In this document: piece after piece, positions 1-8,437 of the stretch
How the letters are laid out: each line of letters begins with the position of its first letter
Numbering within the stretch: position 1 is the first letter of the stretch
From: Alphaproteobacteria bacterium
GTDB lineage: Bacteria; Pseudomonadota; Alphaproteobacteria; Reyranellales; Reyranellaceae
Direction: 5' to 3'
NCBI GenBank assembly: GCA_016869975.1
Contig: VGCZ01000011.1
Location: 57,148 to 121,147 of the forward strand
DNA: 64,000 bases
The notes under the pieces: generated by a model
Told to the model about the DNA's origin: nothing
Seen by the model: only the letters and a program-made list of their open reading frames with translations
Database searches by the model: none
Position numbers and translations under genes: made by a program

Positions 1-1041
1 GCCGCACCACTGCGCGCCCTCCAGCGCGGCGGCGGCGCGCTCGGTCGGCAGGCGCGCGGTGACCAGCGACAGCTCGAGCTCGAAATGCGTGAAGACGTGG
101 CGCACGATGCCGGGCAGCGCGCGCCAGCGCGTGTCGAGCGGCGCCTGCTGGAGCGCCGCCTCGCGATCGAGACGCCCCTCGCGCCAGTCGCTCGACGGCA
201 CCTCCATCATGCCGCCGAGCAGGCCGCGCGGCGGGCGTCGGCGCAGCAGGATCGCGCCGTCCTTGCGCAGCAGGAAGAAGGCGATGCCGCGGCGCACCGG
301 CCGCGCCGCCTTCACGCGCTTGCGCGGCAGCTCGGCGGCGATGCCCAGGCGACGCGACGCGCAGGCCTCCATCAGCGGACAGACCACGCAGCGCGGGTCG
401 CCGGGAACGCAGACCGTGGCGCCCAGATCCATCATCGCCTGCGCGTAGTCGCCGGCGCGCCGCGATGGCACGAGAGCCGCGGCCAGAGCGCGGATCTCAG
501 GCTTCATGTCGGGGATCGGCCGGTCCAGCGCGTGCAGGCGCGCGATGACGCGATCGACGTTGCCGTCGACGGCGCTGGCCGGACGATCGAACGCGATCGC
601 GGCGATGGCGGCCGAGGTGTATGCGCCAATGCCGGGCAGCGCGCGCAAGGTCTCCTCGTCGTCGGGGAAGACGCCACCATGGCGCTCGACCACGGCGCGG
701 GCACAGGCGTGCAGATTGCGCGCGCGGGCGTAGTAGCCCAGCCCCTGCCATTGATGCAGCACGTCGTCGAGCGGCGCTTCGGCGAGATCGCGCACCGAGG
801 GCCAGCGTTCGATAAAGGCGACGAAGTAGCGCCCCACGGTCTGCACCGTGGTCTGCTGCAGCATGATCTCGCTCAGCCACACGTGGTAGGGATCGGCCGT
901 CCGACCCGCCGGCGCGCGCCATGGCAGCACGCGGCGATGCCGGTCGTACCAGGCCAGCAGACGCTCGGCATGCAGGCGCGGGTCTGGGCCCTGTGGCACC
1001 CCCGCCGTTGTCTCGCTCTCGTCCTTGCGTCTGCGCGCCAC
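1..1041 (-). CDS. mutY: A/G-specific adenine glycosylase MutY (3' end outside window)
   Basis: DNA repair glycosylase that removes adenine mispaired with 8-oxoguanine. Translation of the minus strand from 1041 stays open to base 1 (347 codons). It contains the HhH-GPD core: LPWR near the N-terminus, SEIMLQQTTV, the ALPGIGAYTSAAI helix-hairpin-helix and the catalytic-Asp region VDGNVDRV. The 4Fe-4S cysteines follow in the form CVPGDPRCVVCPLMEAC. The start of the NUDIX-like C-terminal domain (RPPRGLLGGMMEVP) is visible before the edge. I chose the GTG at 1041, with a purine-rich stretch upstream; no ATG lies in a better place. It is divergent from the DUF721 gene, and a long inverted repeat lies between them. 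Confidence 0.93.
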   Translation of the reverse strand, partial: MARRRKDESETTAGVPQGPDPRLHAERLLAWYDRHRRVLPWRAPAGRTADPYHVWLSEIMLQQTTVQTVGRYFVAFIERWPSVRDLAEAPLDDVLHQWQGLGYYARARNLHACARAVVERHGGVFPDDEETLRALPGIGAYTSAAIAAIAFDRPASAVDGNVDRVIARLHALDRPIPDMKPEIRALAAALVPSRRAGDYAQAMMDLGATVCVPGDPRCVVCPLMEACASRRLGIAAELPRKRVKAARPVRRGIAFFLLRKDGAILLRRRPPRGLLGGMMEVPSSDWREGRLDREAALQQAPLDTRWRALPGIVRHVFTHFELELSLVTARLPTERAAAALEGAQWCG

Positions 1042-1060
1042 GCCTGACGTCTTTCTGCTG

Positions 1061-1134
1061 GGGGCGCCACTCCAGTGGCGCGTCATGGCATTCAACGGAT
1101 ATCATAATGACGCGCCACTGGAGTGGCGCGCCCC
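1061..1134. repeat. Double nested inverted repeat between mutY and dciA-like gene
   Basis: Two arms (1061-1086 and 1107-1134) are reverse complements of each other over about 24 bases, with a 20-base spacer. Each arm is itself a dyad of the form CGCCACT-NN-AGTGGCG, so there are four similar half sites. The element fills the space between the divergent GTG of mutY and the ATG of the DUF721 gene. It could be an operator for a dimeric regulator or a mobile palindromic element. Confidence 0.8.
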
Positions 1135-1139
1135 GACCG

Positions 1140-1628
1140 ATGAACGACGACGATCCCCAGGCCGAGATTACCTTGGACCGGCGCGGCCGGTTCAAGCGGC
1201 TGAGCGCGACCGTACCCGGGCTGATCCGGCCACTGGCCAAGGCGCGCGGCACCGCATTGGCCTCGCTGCTGGCGGAGTGGCCGCAGATTGTCGGCGACGA
1301 GCTCGCCCGGGCCTCGCTGCCCGACAAGCTCACCGGCACCACCTTGCGGCTGCTGGTCGTCCCCTCTGCCGCGCTGGTGTTCCAGCACGACGCACCGCGG
1401 ATCGTGGCGCGCATCAACGCCTATTTCGGCCGCTCGGCCGTCGCGCGGCTCTCGCTCGTGCAAGGGCCATTGCCGGTGATCGCGCCTCAGCGCCGGCCGG
1501 TCCGGTCGAGCCTGCCAGCCGATCGCCAGGCGGCGCTGAAAAGCGCCACCGAGGGCATCTCCGATGACCGGCTGAAGGCGGCCCTGGAACGCCTTGGCGC
1601 CGCCATTCTCGCTCGCGACAAATCCTGA
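1140..1628 (+). CDS. DUF721 (DciA-like) protein
   Basis: A 162-residue protein of the DUF721 family, whose characterised members (DciA) help load the replicative helicase DnaB in bacteria lacking DnaC or DnaI. Family features seen are a central block with LLAEWPQIVGDELA, then the basic and hydrophobic strands that end LRLLVVPSAALVFQHDAPRIVARINAYFG. The C-terminal tail is longer and polar, as is common in the family. The ATG at 1140 follows directly after the inverted repeat, so there is no normal Shine-Dalgarno sequence. The family call is firm; a helicase-loader role here is inferred. Confidence 0.8.
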   Translation: MNDDDPQAEITLDRRGRFKRLSATVPGLIRPLAKARGTALASLLAEWPQIVGDELARASLPDKLTGTTLRLLVVPSAALVFQHDAPRIVARINAYFGRSAVARLSLVQGPLPVIAPQRRPVRSSLPADRQAALKSATEGISDDRLKAALERLGAAILARDKS

Positions 1629-1752
1629 GCCGCGATCACGGCTTCGCGGTTTGACGCTGCCCGGCCGTCTTGTTAGGCGAGCGGCAGTACCCGTTTCGGC
1701 GCCGGTGTGGAAAAGACCCGGACCGGCCTTCGTTGACTCTCCACAGGCCAGC

Positions 1753-1770
1753 ACCCCAAGATATTGGGGT
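1753..1770. promoter_or_regulatory. Short perfect hairpin just upstream of the dsbA-like start
   Basis: ACCCCAA, a four-base loop GATA, then TTGGGGT, ending 13 bases before the ATG at 1784. A GAGGGG ribosome binding site lies directly after it. It is not followed by a T tract, so it is not a terminator of the upstream gene; it may affect translation or bind a regulator. Confidence 0.5.
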
Positions 1771-1783
1771 ATGAGGGGTTCCG

Positions 1784-2461
1784 ATGCGTAATATCTGGAT
1801 ACTCGGCGCGGGTGTGATCGCCGTGGTGGCGATCCTAGGTGGCGCCTACCTGACCTCGCGGCCGGGTGGGACGTCGCCTGTCGCCTCCCCCGCCCAGGCG
1901 CAGACCCCGCCGGCCGCCCCGGGCGCCGTCCCGGCCGGTCTGCAGATCGGCGAGAAGGACCACGTGATGGGCAAGGCCGACGCGGCCGTGACCATCGTCG
2001 AGTACGCCTCGATGACCTGCAGCCACTGCGCCACGTTCCACAACGACATCCTGCCGGCGATCAAGACCAAGTTCATCGACACCGGCAAGGTGAAGCTCGT
2101 CTATCGCGACTTCCCGCTCGACCGCGTCGCCGCCCAGGCCGCCCAGCTCGCGGAATGCGTCGATCGCGACCGCTATTTCGGCGTCGTCGCCACCATCTTC
2201 CAGACCCAGGCGCAATGGGCCGCCAGCAAGGAGCCACTGGCCGACCTGCTGAAGCTCCTGCGGCTGGCCGGGCTGGGCGAGGCGCAGGCCAAGGCCTGCC
2301 TCGACGACCAGAAGGGGCTGGAGGCGATCCTCGCCGAGCAGCAGGGCGGCGTGGCGCTGGGCGTCGAGTCGACGCCGACGATTTTCATCAATGGCCAGCG
2401 CTTCGCCGGCCCGCGCACCGTGCAGGCCTTCGACGAGCACCTGTCCAAGCTCGTCAAGTAA
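1784..2461 (+). CDS. DsbA-family thiol:disulfide oxidoreductase, exported
   Basis: A 225-residue periplasmic thioredoxin-fold protein of the DsbA/Com1 type. The N-terminus has a single membrane or signal segment (ILGAGVIAVVAILGGAYL) followed by a Pro/Ala-rich linker. The redox motif is CSHC within YASMTCSHCATFH, and the cis-Pro loop is seen in VESTPTIFINGQ near the C-terminus. ATG 1784 has a GAGGGG ribosome site. It lies 25 bases upstream of smc, an order found in many alphaproteobacteria. Likely role: oxidation or repair of disulfides in exported proteins. The specific partner is unknown. Confidence 0.9.
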   Translation: MRNIWILGAGVIAVVAILGGAYLTSRPGGTSPVASPAQAQTPPAAPGAVPAGLQIGEKDHVMGKADAAVTIVEYASMTCSHCATFHNDILPAIKTKFIDTGKVKLVYRDFPLDRVAAQAAQLAECVDRDRYFGVVATIFQTQAQWAASKEPLADLLKLLRLAGLGEAQAKACLDDQKGLEAILAEQQGGVALGVESTPTIFINGQRFAGPRTVQAFDEHLSKLVK

Positions 2462-2486
2462 GCAACACCGACAGCGAGTACCCGAC

Positions 2487-5400
2487 GTGCAGTTCAAGTC
2501 CCTCCGTCTCTCCGGGTTCAAGTCGTTCGTCGACCCGACCGAGCTCGCCATCGAGCCCGGCCTGACCGGCATCGTCGGACCCAATGGCTGCGGCAAGTCG
2601 AACCTCGTCGAGGCCCTGAAGTGGGTCATGGGCGAGACCTCGGCCAAGCAGATGCGTGGTTCGGAGATGGAGGACGTGATCTTCGGCGGCACGGGCCAGC
2701 GGCCGGCGCGCAATATCGCCGAGGTCGCGCTGCGTCTGGACAACAAGAACCGCGTGGCGCCGTCGGCGTTCAACGACGCCGACGAGCTCGAGGTGATCCG
2801 CCGCATCGAGCGCGGCCATGGCTCGCTCTACAAGGTCAACAGCCGTGAGACCCGCGCGCGCGATGTGCAGACCATGTTCGCCGACGCCGCCTCGGGCTCG
2901 CGCTCGACGGCGATGGTGAGCCAGGGCCGGATCGGCGCGCTGATCAACGCCAAGCCGGCCGACCGCCGCATGGTGATCGACGAAGCCGCCGGCATCACCG
3001 GACTCTTCGCCCGTCGCCACGAGGCCGAGCTGCGCCTGAAGGCGGCGGAGACCAACCTGCTGCGCGTGCAGGACGTGCTGGTGGCGCTCGACGAGCAGCA
3101 CAAGCAGCTCAAGCGCCAGGCGCGCCAGGCCAGCCGCTACCGCAACCTCAGCGACCATATCCGCCGCGCCGACGCCGTCGTGCTGGCGCTCCGGCTCGCG
3201 GCCGCCGAGAAGGAACTGAGCGAGGCGCAGGAGCGTCTGCGCGAGGCCGAGGCCACGGTCACCGATCTCACACGCCTTGCCGGCCTCGCCGCCACGGCGC
3301 AGGCCGACGCCACGACGGCGCTGCCGCCATTGCGCCTGGAAGAGGCGTCCGCCGCCGCCGCCTTGCAGCGCCTGCGTGTCGCCGCCGAGGCGTTGGCCGA
3401 CGAGGCCGAGCGCATCGAGCTTGCGCGCGAGGAAGGCCGTACACGGCTGGCGCAGATCGAATCCGACGCCGCGCGTGAAGGCGAACGCCGCGGCGACGCC
3501 GACGCGGCGCTCACCGAACTGGGCGGCGAGCGCGGGCGCCTTGAGGCTGAGCAGGTCGGCGAGGATCAGCGCCAGGCCGACGCCGACGCAGCGCGCGACG
3601 CGGCGCATCAGGCGACCGTGCGGGCCGACGCCGAGCTCGATCGCCTGACCCGGCAGATCGCCGAGGACGAGGCCGTGCTGCAAAGCCTGCGCGGCGAGAT
3701 CGCCGGCTTCAACGACCGCTTGGCGCACCTCGCGCGCCGGCGCAACGAGGCCCAGGCGCAGCACGCCCAAGTCGCCAGCGAGCTCTCGACCCTGCCGGCG
3801 CTTGGCGCCGTCCAGGCCGAGGTCGACGCCGCGCTGGCGGCGCTGGAGGAGACGCGAGCGACGAGCACGGCCGCGCTGGAGCAAGCCCGTGCTGCCGAAC
3901 GTGTCGCCGTCGAGGCCGCGCGCGGCGCGCAGGCCGAGGCCGCTGCCGCGACGCGCCAGGCGCAGGCCGCCGCCGCCGAGACCGTGCGCACGACACAGGC
4001 GGAATGGGCCGAGCGTGTGCGCGCGACGATGGCACGGGCGGACGCGGAACGGCAGGAAGCCGAGCAGGCACGCGCCGCCGAGCGTCTGGCCGCCGAGAAC
4101 ATCGCCGCCAAGATCGCCGACGCCCTGCAGAAGGCCAATGGCCGCGTCACCCGCCTGAAGGCCGAGGAGAGCGGTATCGCCGCCGCGCTGCGCTCGGCCG
4201 CCGACAGCCTGTGGCCGCCGCTGATCGACGCGCTGACCGTCGAGCCGGGCTACGAGAAGGCGCTGGGCGCCGCGCTCGGCGACGACCTTGAGGCGTCCTA
4301 CGACCGTGGCGCGCCAATCTACTGGCAGACCCTGCCGGCGCTGGGCGCGATCCCGGCCCTGCCCGAGGGCGCCGAGCTGCTGTCGTCGCGCGTGCGCGCG
4401 CCGGCCGAGCTCGATCGCGGCCTCGCCTTCATCGGCGTCGTCGCCGACGAGGAGACCGGCCAGCGCCTGCAGGCGGCGCTGAAGCCCGGCCAGCGCCTTG
4501 TGACCCGAGACGGCGCGGTGTGGCGCTGGGACGGACTGACGGTGAAGGCCGGTGCGCCGACCGTGGCGGCGACGCGTCTCAGCCAGCGCAACCGCCTGGT
4601 CGAGGTGCGCGCGGCTTTGGAGACGGCGCAGGCGGAGCTCCAGGAGATCGAGCGGCGCCACGCCGATACCCGCGCCGCGGTCGAGGCCGCGCGCACCGCC
4701 GAGCAGCGCGTTATCGCCCGCGTCCGCGCTGTCGGCGCCGAGCGCGTCGAGGCCACGCGCCACGAGGAGCGCCACGCGATCGAGGCCGCGCGTTCGGCCG
4801 AGCGCGAGGTCGCCGCCGTCGCCAGCGCGCGCGAACGCGAGGTGGTCGCCCAGGCCGCCGCCGCCGAGCGTGCTGCGCACGAGGCGGCGCGTGAGGCCGA
4901 CCGCGCCACGCGTCTGGCCATCGCCGAGCACGAGAGCGTGCTGGCCCACGCCCGCGCGCATCACGCCGATATCGCCAGGCAGACCGCGGCGCTCTCCTCG
5001 CGCCAAGCCACGCTCGAGGACGCGCTGCGCCAGATCGTGGCCGAGCACACCGACATCGAGCGTCATCGCACCTTCCGCGAGGCGCGCCGCTCCGCCATCG
5101 CCGATCCGTCGATCGACCGCGAGGCGGCCACGGCCCTGCGCGTCGGCTTGGCCGATCTGCGCGCCGAGTTGGTGACGCGCCAGACCGCGCGGGACGGCTT
5201 GGCGCGCGACGCCGAACTGCGCCGTGCCCGCCTGCGCCAGATCGACGGCGACAGCCAGGGCTGGCGCGTGCGACTGGAGACCGCCGAGCGTCAGCTCGCC
5301 GAACTCGGCGAGCGCCGCCAGGTCGTGCTCGCGCAGCTCGAGGAACTCGACGCCCGGCCCGCGGCCATCGCCCAGCAGCGCGCGGCGCTGTCGGGCCAGA

Positions 5401-6353
5401 TCGACGAGGCCGAGGAGAAGCGCCGTGTCGCCGCCGCGCATCTGGCCGATGGCGAGAGCCGCCAGATCGCCGCCGACAAAGCGCTCAAGCGGGTCGAGCA
5501 AGATCTTGCCGAGGCGCGCGAGAGCCGCGTGCGCCGCGAGGGCCTGGTCGAGCAATCCCAGCACAACCGCGAGGCCACCGTCGCGCGCATCGAGGAGCGG
5601 CTGAAGGTCTCGCCGGAAGCGATCCTGCAGGCCGCCGAGGCGGCGTCGCTGGAGGAGCTGCCCGAGATCGAGCAGGCCGAGAAGCGGCTGGAGCGTCTCG
5701 TGCACGAGCGCGAGACCATGGGCGCGGTCAATCTGCGCGCCGAAGAAGAGGCCGCCGAGCTCGATCGCCAGATCGTCGCCATGACCAGCGAGCGCGACGA
5801 CCTCACCGCGGCGATCAACCGCCTGCGCGGCGGCATCGGCAGCCTCAACCGCGAGGGCCGCGAGCGTTTCGTCGCCGCCTTCGAGAAGGTCAACAACCAC
5901 TTCCAGGAGCTGTTCACCAAGCTCTTCGGCGGCGGCCGCGCCGAGCTGCGGCTCACCGAGTCGGAGGATCCGCTCGAAGCCGGCCTCGAGATCGCCGCCT
6001 CGCCGCCGGGCAAGAAGCTGCAGGTGATGTCGCTGCTGTCGGGCGGCGAGCAGGCGCTGACCGCGCTGGCGCTGCTCTTCGCGGTGTTCCTCACCAACCC
6101 GGCGCCGATCTGCGTGCTCGACGAGGTCGACGCGCCGCTCGACGACGCCAACGTCGAACGCTTCTGCGACCTGGTGCACGACATCGCCGGGCACAGCGAC
6201 ACGCGCTTCCTGATCATCACCCACCACCGCGTCACCATGGCCAAGATGCACCGGCTTTACGGTGTCACCATGGCCGAACGCGGCGTCTCCACCCTCGTCT
6301 CGGTCGACCTCGAGCAGGCCGACCGCATCGTCAACGAGACCATCGCCGCCTGA
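2487..6353 (+). CDS. smc: Chromosome segregation protein SMC
   Basis: SMC ATPase of the condensin-like complex (1,288 residues; many bacterial SMCs are about 1,150-1,190). The N-terminal Walker A is GPNGCGKSN at residues 31-39. The C-terminal half-ATPase has the signature LLSGGEQALTALALLF and Walker B ICVLDEVDAPLDD. Between them are two long Ala/Arg/Glu-rich coiled coils with a hinge near the middle (LWPPLIDALTVEPGYEKALGAALG region). The GTG at 2487 gives the normal N-terminus VQFKSLRLSGFKSF; longer openings overlap the dsbA-like gene and are not family-like. A terminator follows. The extra length is in the coils, which are unusually alanine-rich. Confidence 0.96.
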   Translation: MQFKSLRLSGFKSFVDPTELAIEPGLTGIVGPNGCGKSNLVEALKWVMGETSAKQMRGSEMEDVIFGGTGQRPARNIAEVALRLDNKNRVAPSAFNDADELEVIRRIERGHGSLYKVNSRETRARDVQTMFADAASGSRSTAMVSQGRIGALINAKPADRRMVIDEAAGITGLFARRHEAELRLKAAETNLLRVQDVLVALDEQHKQLKRQARQASRYRNLSDHIRRADAVVLALRLAAAEKELSEAQERLREAEATVTDLTRLAGLAATAQADATTALPPLRLEEASAAAALQRLRVAAEALADEAERIELAREEGRTRLAQIESDAAREGERRGDADAALTELGGERGRLEAEQVGEDQRQADADAARDAAHQATVRADAELDRLTRQIAEDEAVLQSLRGEIAGFNDRLAHLARRRNEAQAQHAQVASELSTLPALGAVQAEVDAALAALEETRATSTAALEQARAAERVAVEAARGAQAEAAAATRQAQAAAAETVRTTQAEWAERVRATMARADAERQEAEQARAAERLAAENIAAKIADALQKANGRVTRLKAEESGIAAALRSAADSLWPPLIDALTVEPGYEKALGAALGDDLEASYDRGAPIYWQTLPALGAIPALPEGAELLSSRVRAPAELDRGLAFIGVVADEETGQRLQAALKPGQRLVTRDGAVWRWDGLTVKAGAPTVAATRLSQRNRLVEVRAALETAQAELQEIERRHADTRAAVEAARTAEQRVIARVRAVGAERVEATRHEERHAIEAARSAEREVAAVASAREREVVAQAAAAERAAHEAAREADRATRLAIAEHESVLAHARAHHADIARQTAALSSRQATLEDALRQIVAEHTDIERHRTFREARRSAIADPSIDREAATALRVGLADLRAELVTRQTARDGLARDAELRRARLRQIDGDSQGWRVRLETAERQLAELGERRQVVLAQLEELDARPAAIAQQRAALSGQIDEAEEKRRVAAAHLADGESRQIAADKALKRVEQDLAEARESRVRREGLVEQSQHNREATVARIEERLKVSPEAILQAAEAASLEELPEIEQAEKRLERLVHERETMGAVNLRAEEEAAELDRQIVAMTSERDDLTAAINRLRGGIGSLNREGRERFVAAFEKVNNHFQELFTKLFGGGRAELRLTESEDPLEAGLEIAASPPGKKLQVMSLLSGGEQALTALALLFAVFLTNPAPICVLDEVDAPLDDANVERFCDLVHDIAGHSDTRFLIITHHRVTMAKMHRLYGVTMAERGVSTLVSVDLEQADRIVNETIAA

Positions 6354-6391
6354 GGGCCAATAAGGACCAACCCTCTCTCGCAATCTCTCAG

Positions 6392-6417
6392 GCCCCGGCC
6401 ACAACCCGGGGCTTTTT
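6392..6417 (+). terminator. Intrinsic terminator after smc
   Basis: GCCCCGG pairs with CCGGGGC around a 7-base loop and is followed directly by a run of T (TTTTTCTTTT). It lies 38 bases after the smc stop codon. Confidence 0.85.
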
Positions 6418-6493
6418 CTTTTCGGGCGCCTCCCTCCCCCTGCCCGGACCGGACCAGGACGAGTCCGGTGCCGGCGCGGTGCTGGAACCGTGA

Positions 6494-6550
6494 GGAAAGG
6501 AAAGGAAAGGAAGGGAACGGAAGGGAAGGGAACGGAACGGAACGGAACGG
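6494..6550. repeat. Purine-rich GGAAN pentanucleotide repeat tract
   Basis: About 57 bases made of GGAAA, GGAAG, GGAAC and related units, all purine except for the C positions. It lies in the 600-base gap between smc and atpI. The rest of that gap holds the smc terminator, weak ORFs without family features, and the atp promoter at 6852. I see no gene there. Confidence 0.85.
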
Positions 6551-6851
6551 ATATTCCGATGGAATCGGCCGCGTGGAGCGCGGCGGCGGCCGCCTCAAGT
6601 CAGGAGCAAAGACCGGCGGTGTATAGTCCCGACCGACGGTCGACCCGCACGGCCTCGCCTTGCGGCGCCATCTTCATGTCGAAGGCCGACACCAATCGCG
6701 CCGAGACGTCCGCTTCCGTCGCCGCGCGCCACCTTCCCTTTCGGCAGGAGGCAAGACGATGGCAAAGAGCCGATTCGCACGACGCGCCAAGCTGTTGAAA
6801 AGCGCCTGAAAACATTGCGTTTTCCGGCGAAACTGTGTGACGCCTTGGCGC

Positions 6852-6880
6852 TTGACACCCCATACCCCACCCCCTAGGTT
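6852..6880 (+). promoter_or_regulatory. Probable sigma-70 type promoter of the atp operon
   Basis: A consensus TTGACA at 6852-6857, a 17-base C-rich spacer, and TAGGTT at 6875-6880. The start codon of atpI is 76 bases downstream of the -10 element. The match at -35 is exact; the -10 is moderate. Confidence 0.6.
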
Positions 6881-6955
6881 GCGGCGCGATTTCGTCCGGG
6901 GGGCGCGGTTTTCCGCGTGATTTGGCGCGGAATCGACGATGCGAGGAGGCCCAGG

Positions 6956-7312
6956 ATGGCCGCAGGCGAGAAGCCGCCTTCGCTCGATGAGCTTGATGCG
7001 CGTGTGAAGGCGGCGCAGCAGGTTCAGGAGCGCAGGGTCGGAAAGCCCGGCGGTGGTCCACGGGGCGGCACCGAGAAGATCGGCGTCGGACTGCGCATCG
7101 GCATCGAATTGGTCGCGGGTGTTGTCGTCGGAACGGTTCTCGGCCTCCTTCTGGATCGCTGGCTGGGAACCAAGCCGTGGTTGCTGATCGTGGGCTTCCT
7201 GCTCGGGTCGTGCGCCGGCTTCCTCAACGTCTACCGCGTCGCACAGGCCGAGGAAGCGCGCCGCAAGACGGCCGCCGCATCGGAGGCCAAGGATCAGTCG
7301 CGGTCCCCGTAA
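6956..7312 (+). CDS. atpI: F0F1 ATP synthase accessory protein AtpI
   Basis: Small membrane protein (118 residues) that heads F0 operons and assists assembly of the c-ring or Mg2+ supply. The N-terminal third is soluble and charged; two hydrophobic segments follow (IGIELVAGVVVGTVLGLLL and WLLIVGFLLGSCAGFLNVY), typical of the AtpI/ATPase gene-1 family. ATG 6956 has a strong GAGGAGG ribosome site; longer forms of the frame begin before the site. It is first in the F0 operon, 28 bases before atpB. Confidence 0.88.
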   Translation: MAAGEKPPSLDELDARVKAAQQVQERRVGKPGGGPRGGTEKIGVGLRIGIELVAGVVVGTVLGLLLDRWLGTKPWLLIVGFLLGSCAGFLNVYRVAQAEEARRKTAAASEAKDQSRSP

Positions 7313-7340
7313 CGGGATCGCCCGCGTCAGGGGTGGGATC

Positions 7341-8072
7341 GTGGCAAGTCCGCTCGAGCAGTTCGAGATCGTCGATCTCAGCAAGCCGCTGTTCATGATC
7401 GGCAAGGTGCCGATCACCTTCACCAACTCCGCCGCCTTCATGTTCGCCGCCGTTGGCGTCGCGTCGATCTTCCTGATCGCCGCCGGCTCGAGGAAGCAGC
7501 TGGTGCCCGGCCGCCTGCAGGGCCTGGCCGAGATGCTCTACGACATGGTCGCCGGCATGATCCGCGACAATGTCGGTGACGCCGGCAAGAAGTACTTCCC
7601 GTTCCTGTTCTCGCTCTTCATCTTCATCCTGTTCGGCAACATGCTGGGGATGATCCCGTACACCTTCACCTTCACCAGCCATATCGCCGTGACCTTCGCG
7701 ATGGCCTTCGCCATCTTCATCGTCATCACGCTGATCGGCATCTTCAAGCACGGACTGCACTTCTTCTCGCTGTTCTTCCCACATGGCGCGCCGCTCGCCA
7801 CCGCGCCGATCCTGATCCCGATCGAGGTGATCTCCTACTTGTCGCGGCCGGTCAGCCTGTCGGTGCGTCTGTTCGCCAACATGACTGTGGGCCACGTGCT
7901 CCTGAAGGTGCTGGCCGGCTTCGTCGTGGCGCTGGGCATCGTCGGCGGCTGGGTGCCGCTCCTGGTCCTGGTCGGCATCACGGCGCTGGAATTCCTCGTG
8001 GCCTTCCTGCAGGCCTACATCTTCACCATCCTCTGCTGCATCTACCTGAACGACGCGCTGCACCTGCACTGA
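7341..8072 (+). CDS. atpB: ATP synthase F0 subunit a
   Basis: Proton-channel stator subunit of the F0 sector (243 residues, inner membrane). Five or six membrane helices are visible. The essential arginine helix is in SRPVSLSVRLFANMTVGHVLL, and the last helices contain ALEFLVAFLQAYIFTILCCIYL, both hallmarks of the family. The start is GTG at 7341. It sits between atpI and atpE, and the whole operon encodes only F0 parts, as is normal in alphaproteobacteria. Confidence 0.97.
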   Translation: MASPLEQFEIVDLSKPLFMIGKVPITFTNSAAFMFAAVGVASIFLIAAGSRKQLVPGRLQGLAEMLYDMVAGMIRDNVGDAGKKYFPFLFSLFIFILFGNMLGMIPYTFTFTSHIAVTFAMAFAIFIVITLIGIFKHGLHFFSLFFPHGAPLATAPILIPIEVISYLSRPVSLSVRLFANMTVGHVLLKVLAGFVVALGIVGGWVPLLVLVGITALEFLVAFLQAYIFTILCCIYLNDALHLH

Positions 8073-8131
8073 GCCGGTCGCGCCCGTAACCCATCACCTT
8101 TCCTCCAACGCTTTTCACTACGGAGACAACC

Positions 8132-8356
8132 ATGGATCCCGCAGCCGCCAAGTTCATCGGCGCCGGCCTCGCCGCCATCGGCATGATCGGCGCCGGCATC
8201 GGCGTCGGCAACATCTGGGGCAGCTACATCACGGCGCTCTCGCGCAACCCGGCCTCGAAGGCCGAGATCGGCGCGAACATCTGGATCGGCTTCGCCGTCA
8301 CCGAGGCGATCGCGCTGTTCGCGCTGATCGTCGCGCTGATCGCGCTGTTCGGCTGA
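8132..8356 (+). CDS. atpE: ATP synthase F0 subunit c
   Basis: Hairpin subunit (74 residues) that forms the rotating ring. The first helix carries the glycine repeat GAGIGVGN, the polar loop is RNPASKAE, and the second helix carries the ion-binding carboxylate in AVTEAIALFALIVALI. A good ribosome site (GGAGA) precedes ATG 8132. The carboxylate is Glu. I see no sign of the extra polar residues that mark sodium-binding rings, but did not model this. Confidence 0.97.
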   Translation: MDPAAAKFIGAGLAAIGMIGAGIGVGNIWGSYITALSRNPASKAEIGANIWIGFAVTEAIALFALIVALIALFG

Positions 8357-8437
8357 GACCGGTCGCGGGGCGTTCGCGCCCCGCTTTCATCACCGACGGG
8401 AACGGCGCCCCGCGAGGCGCCGTCCGGAGTGACTGAG

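Noticed and set aside
2454..6404. A 1,316-codon open frame antisense to smc
   Set aside because: High-GC coding DNA often leaves the opposite strand open. The translation has no family motif, and smc on the plus strand is certain.
6490..6798. A 102-codon frame starting in the pentanucleotide tract
   Set aside because: Repeat-driven translation, no recognisable domain, and it overlaps regulatory sequence of the atp operon.
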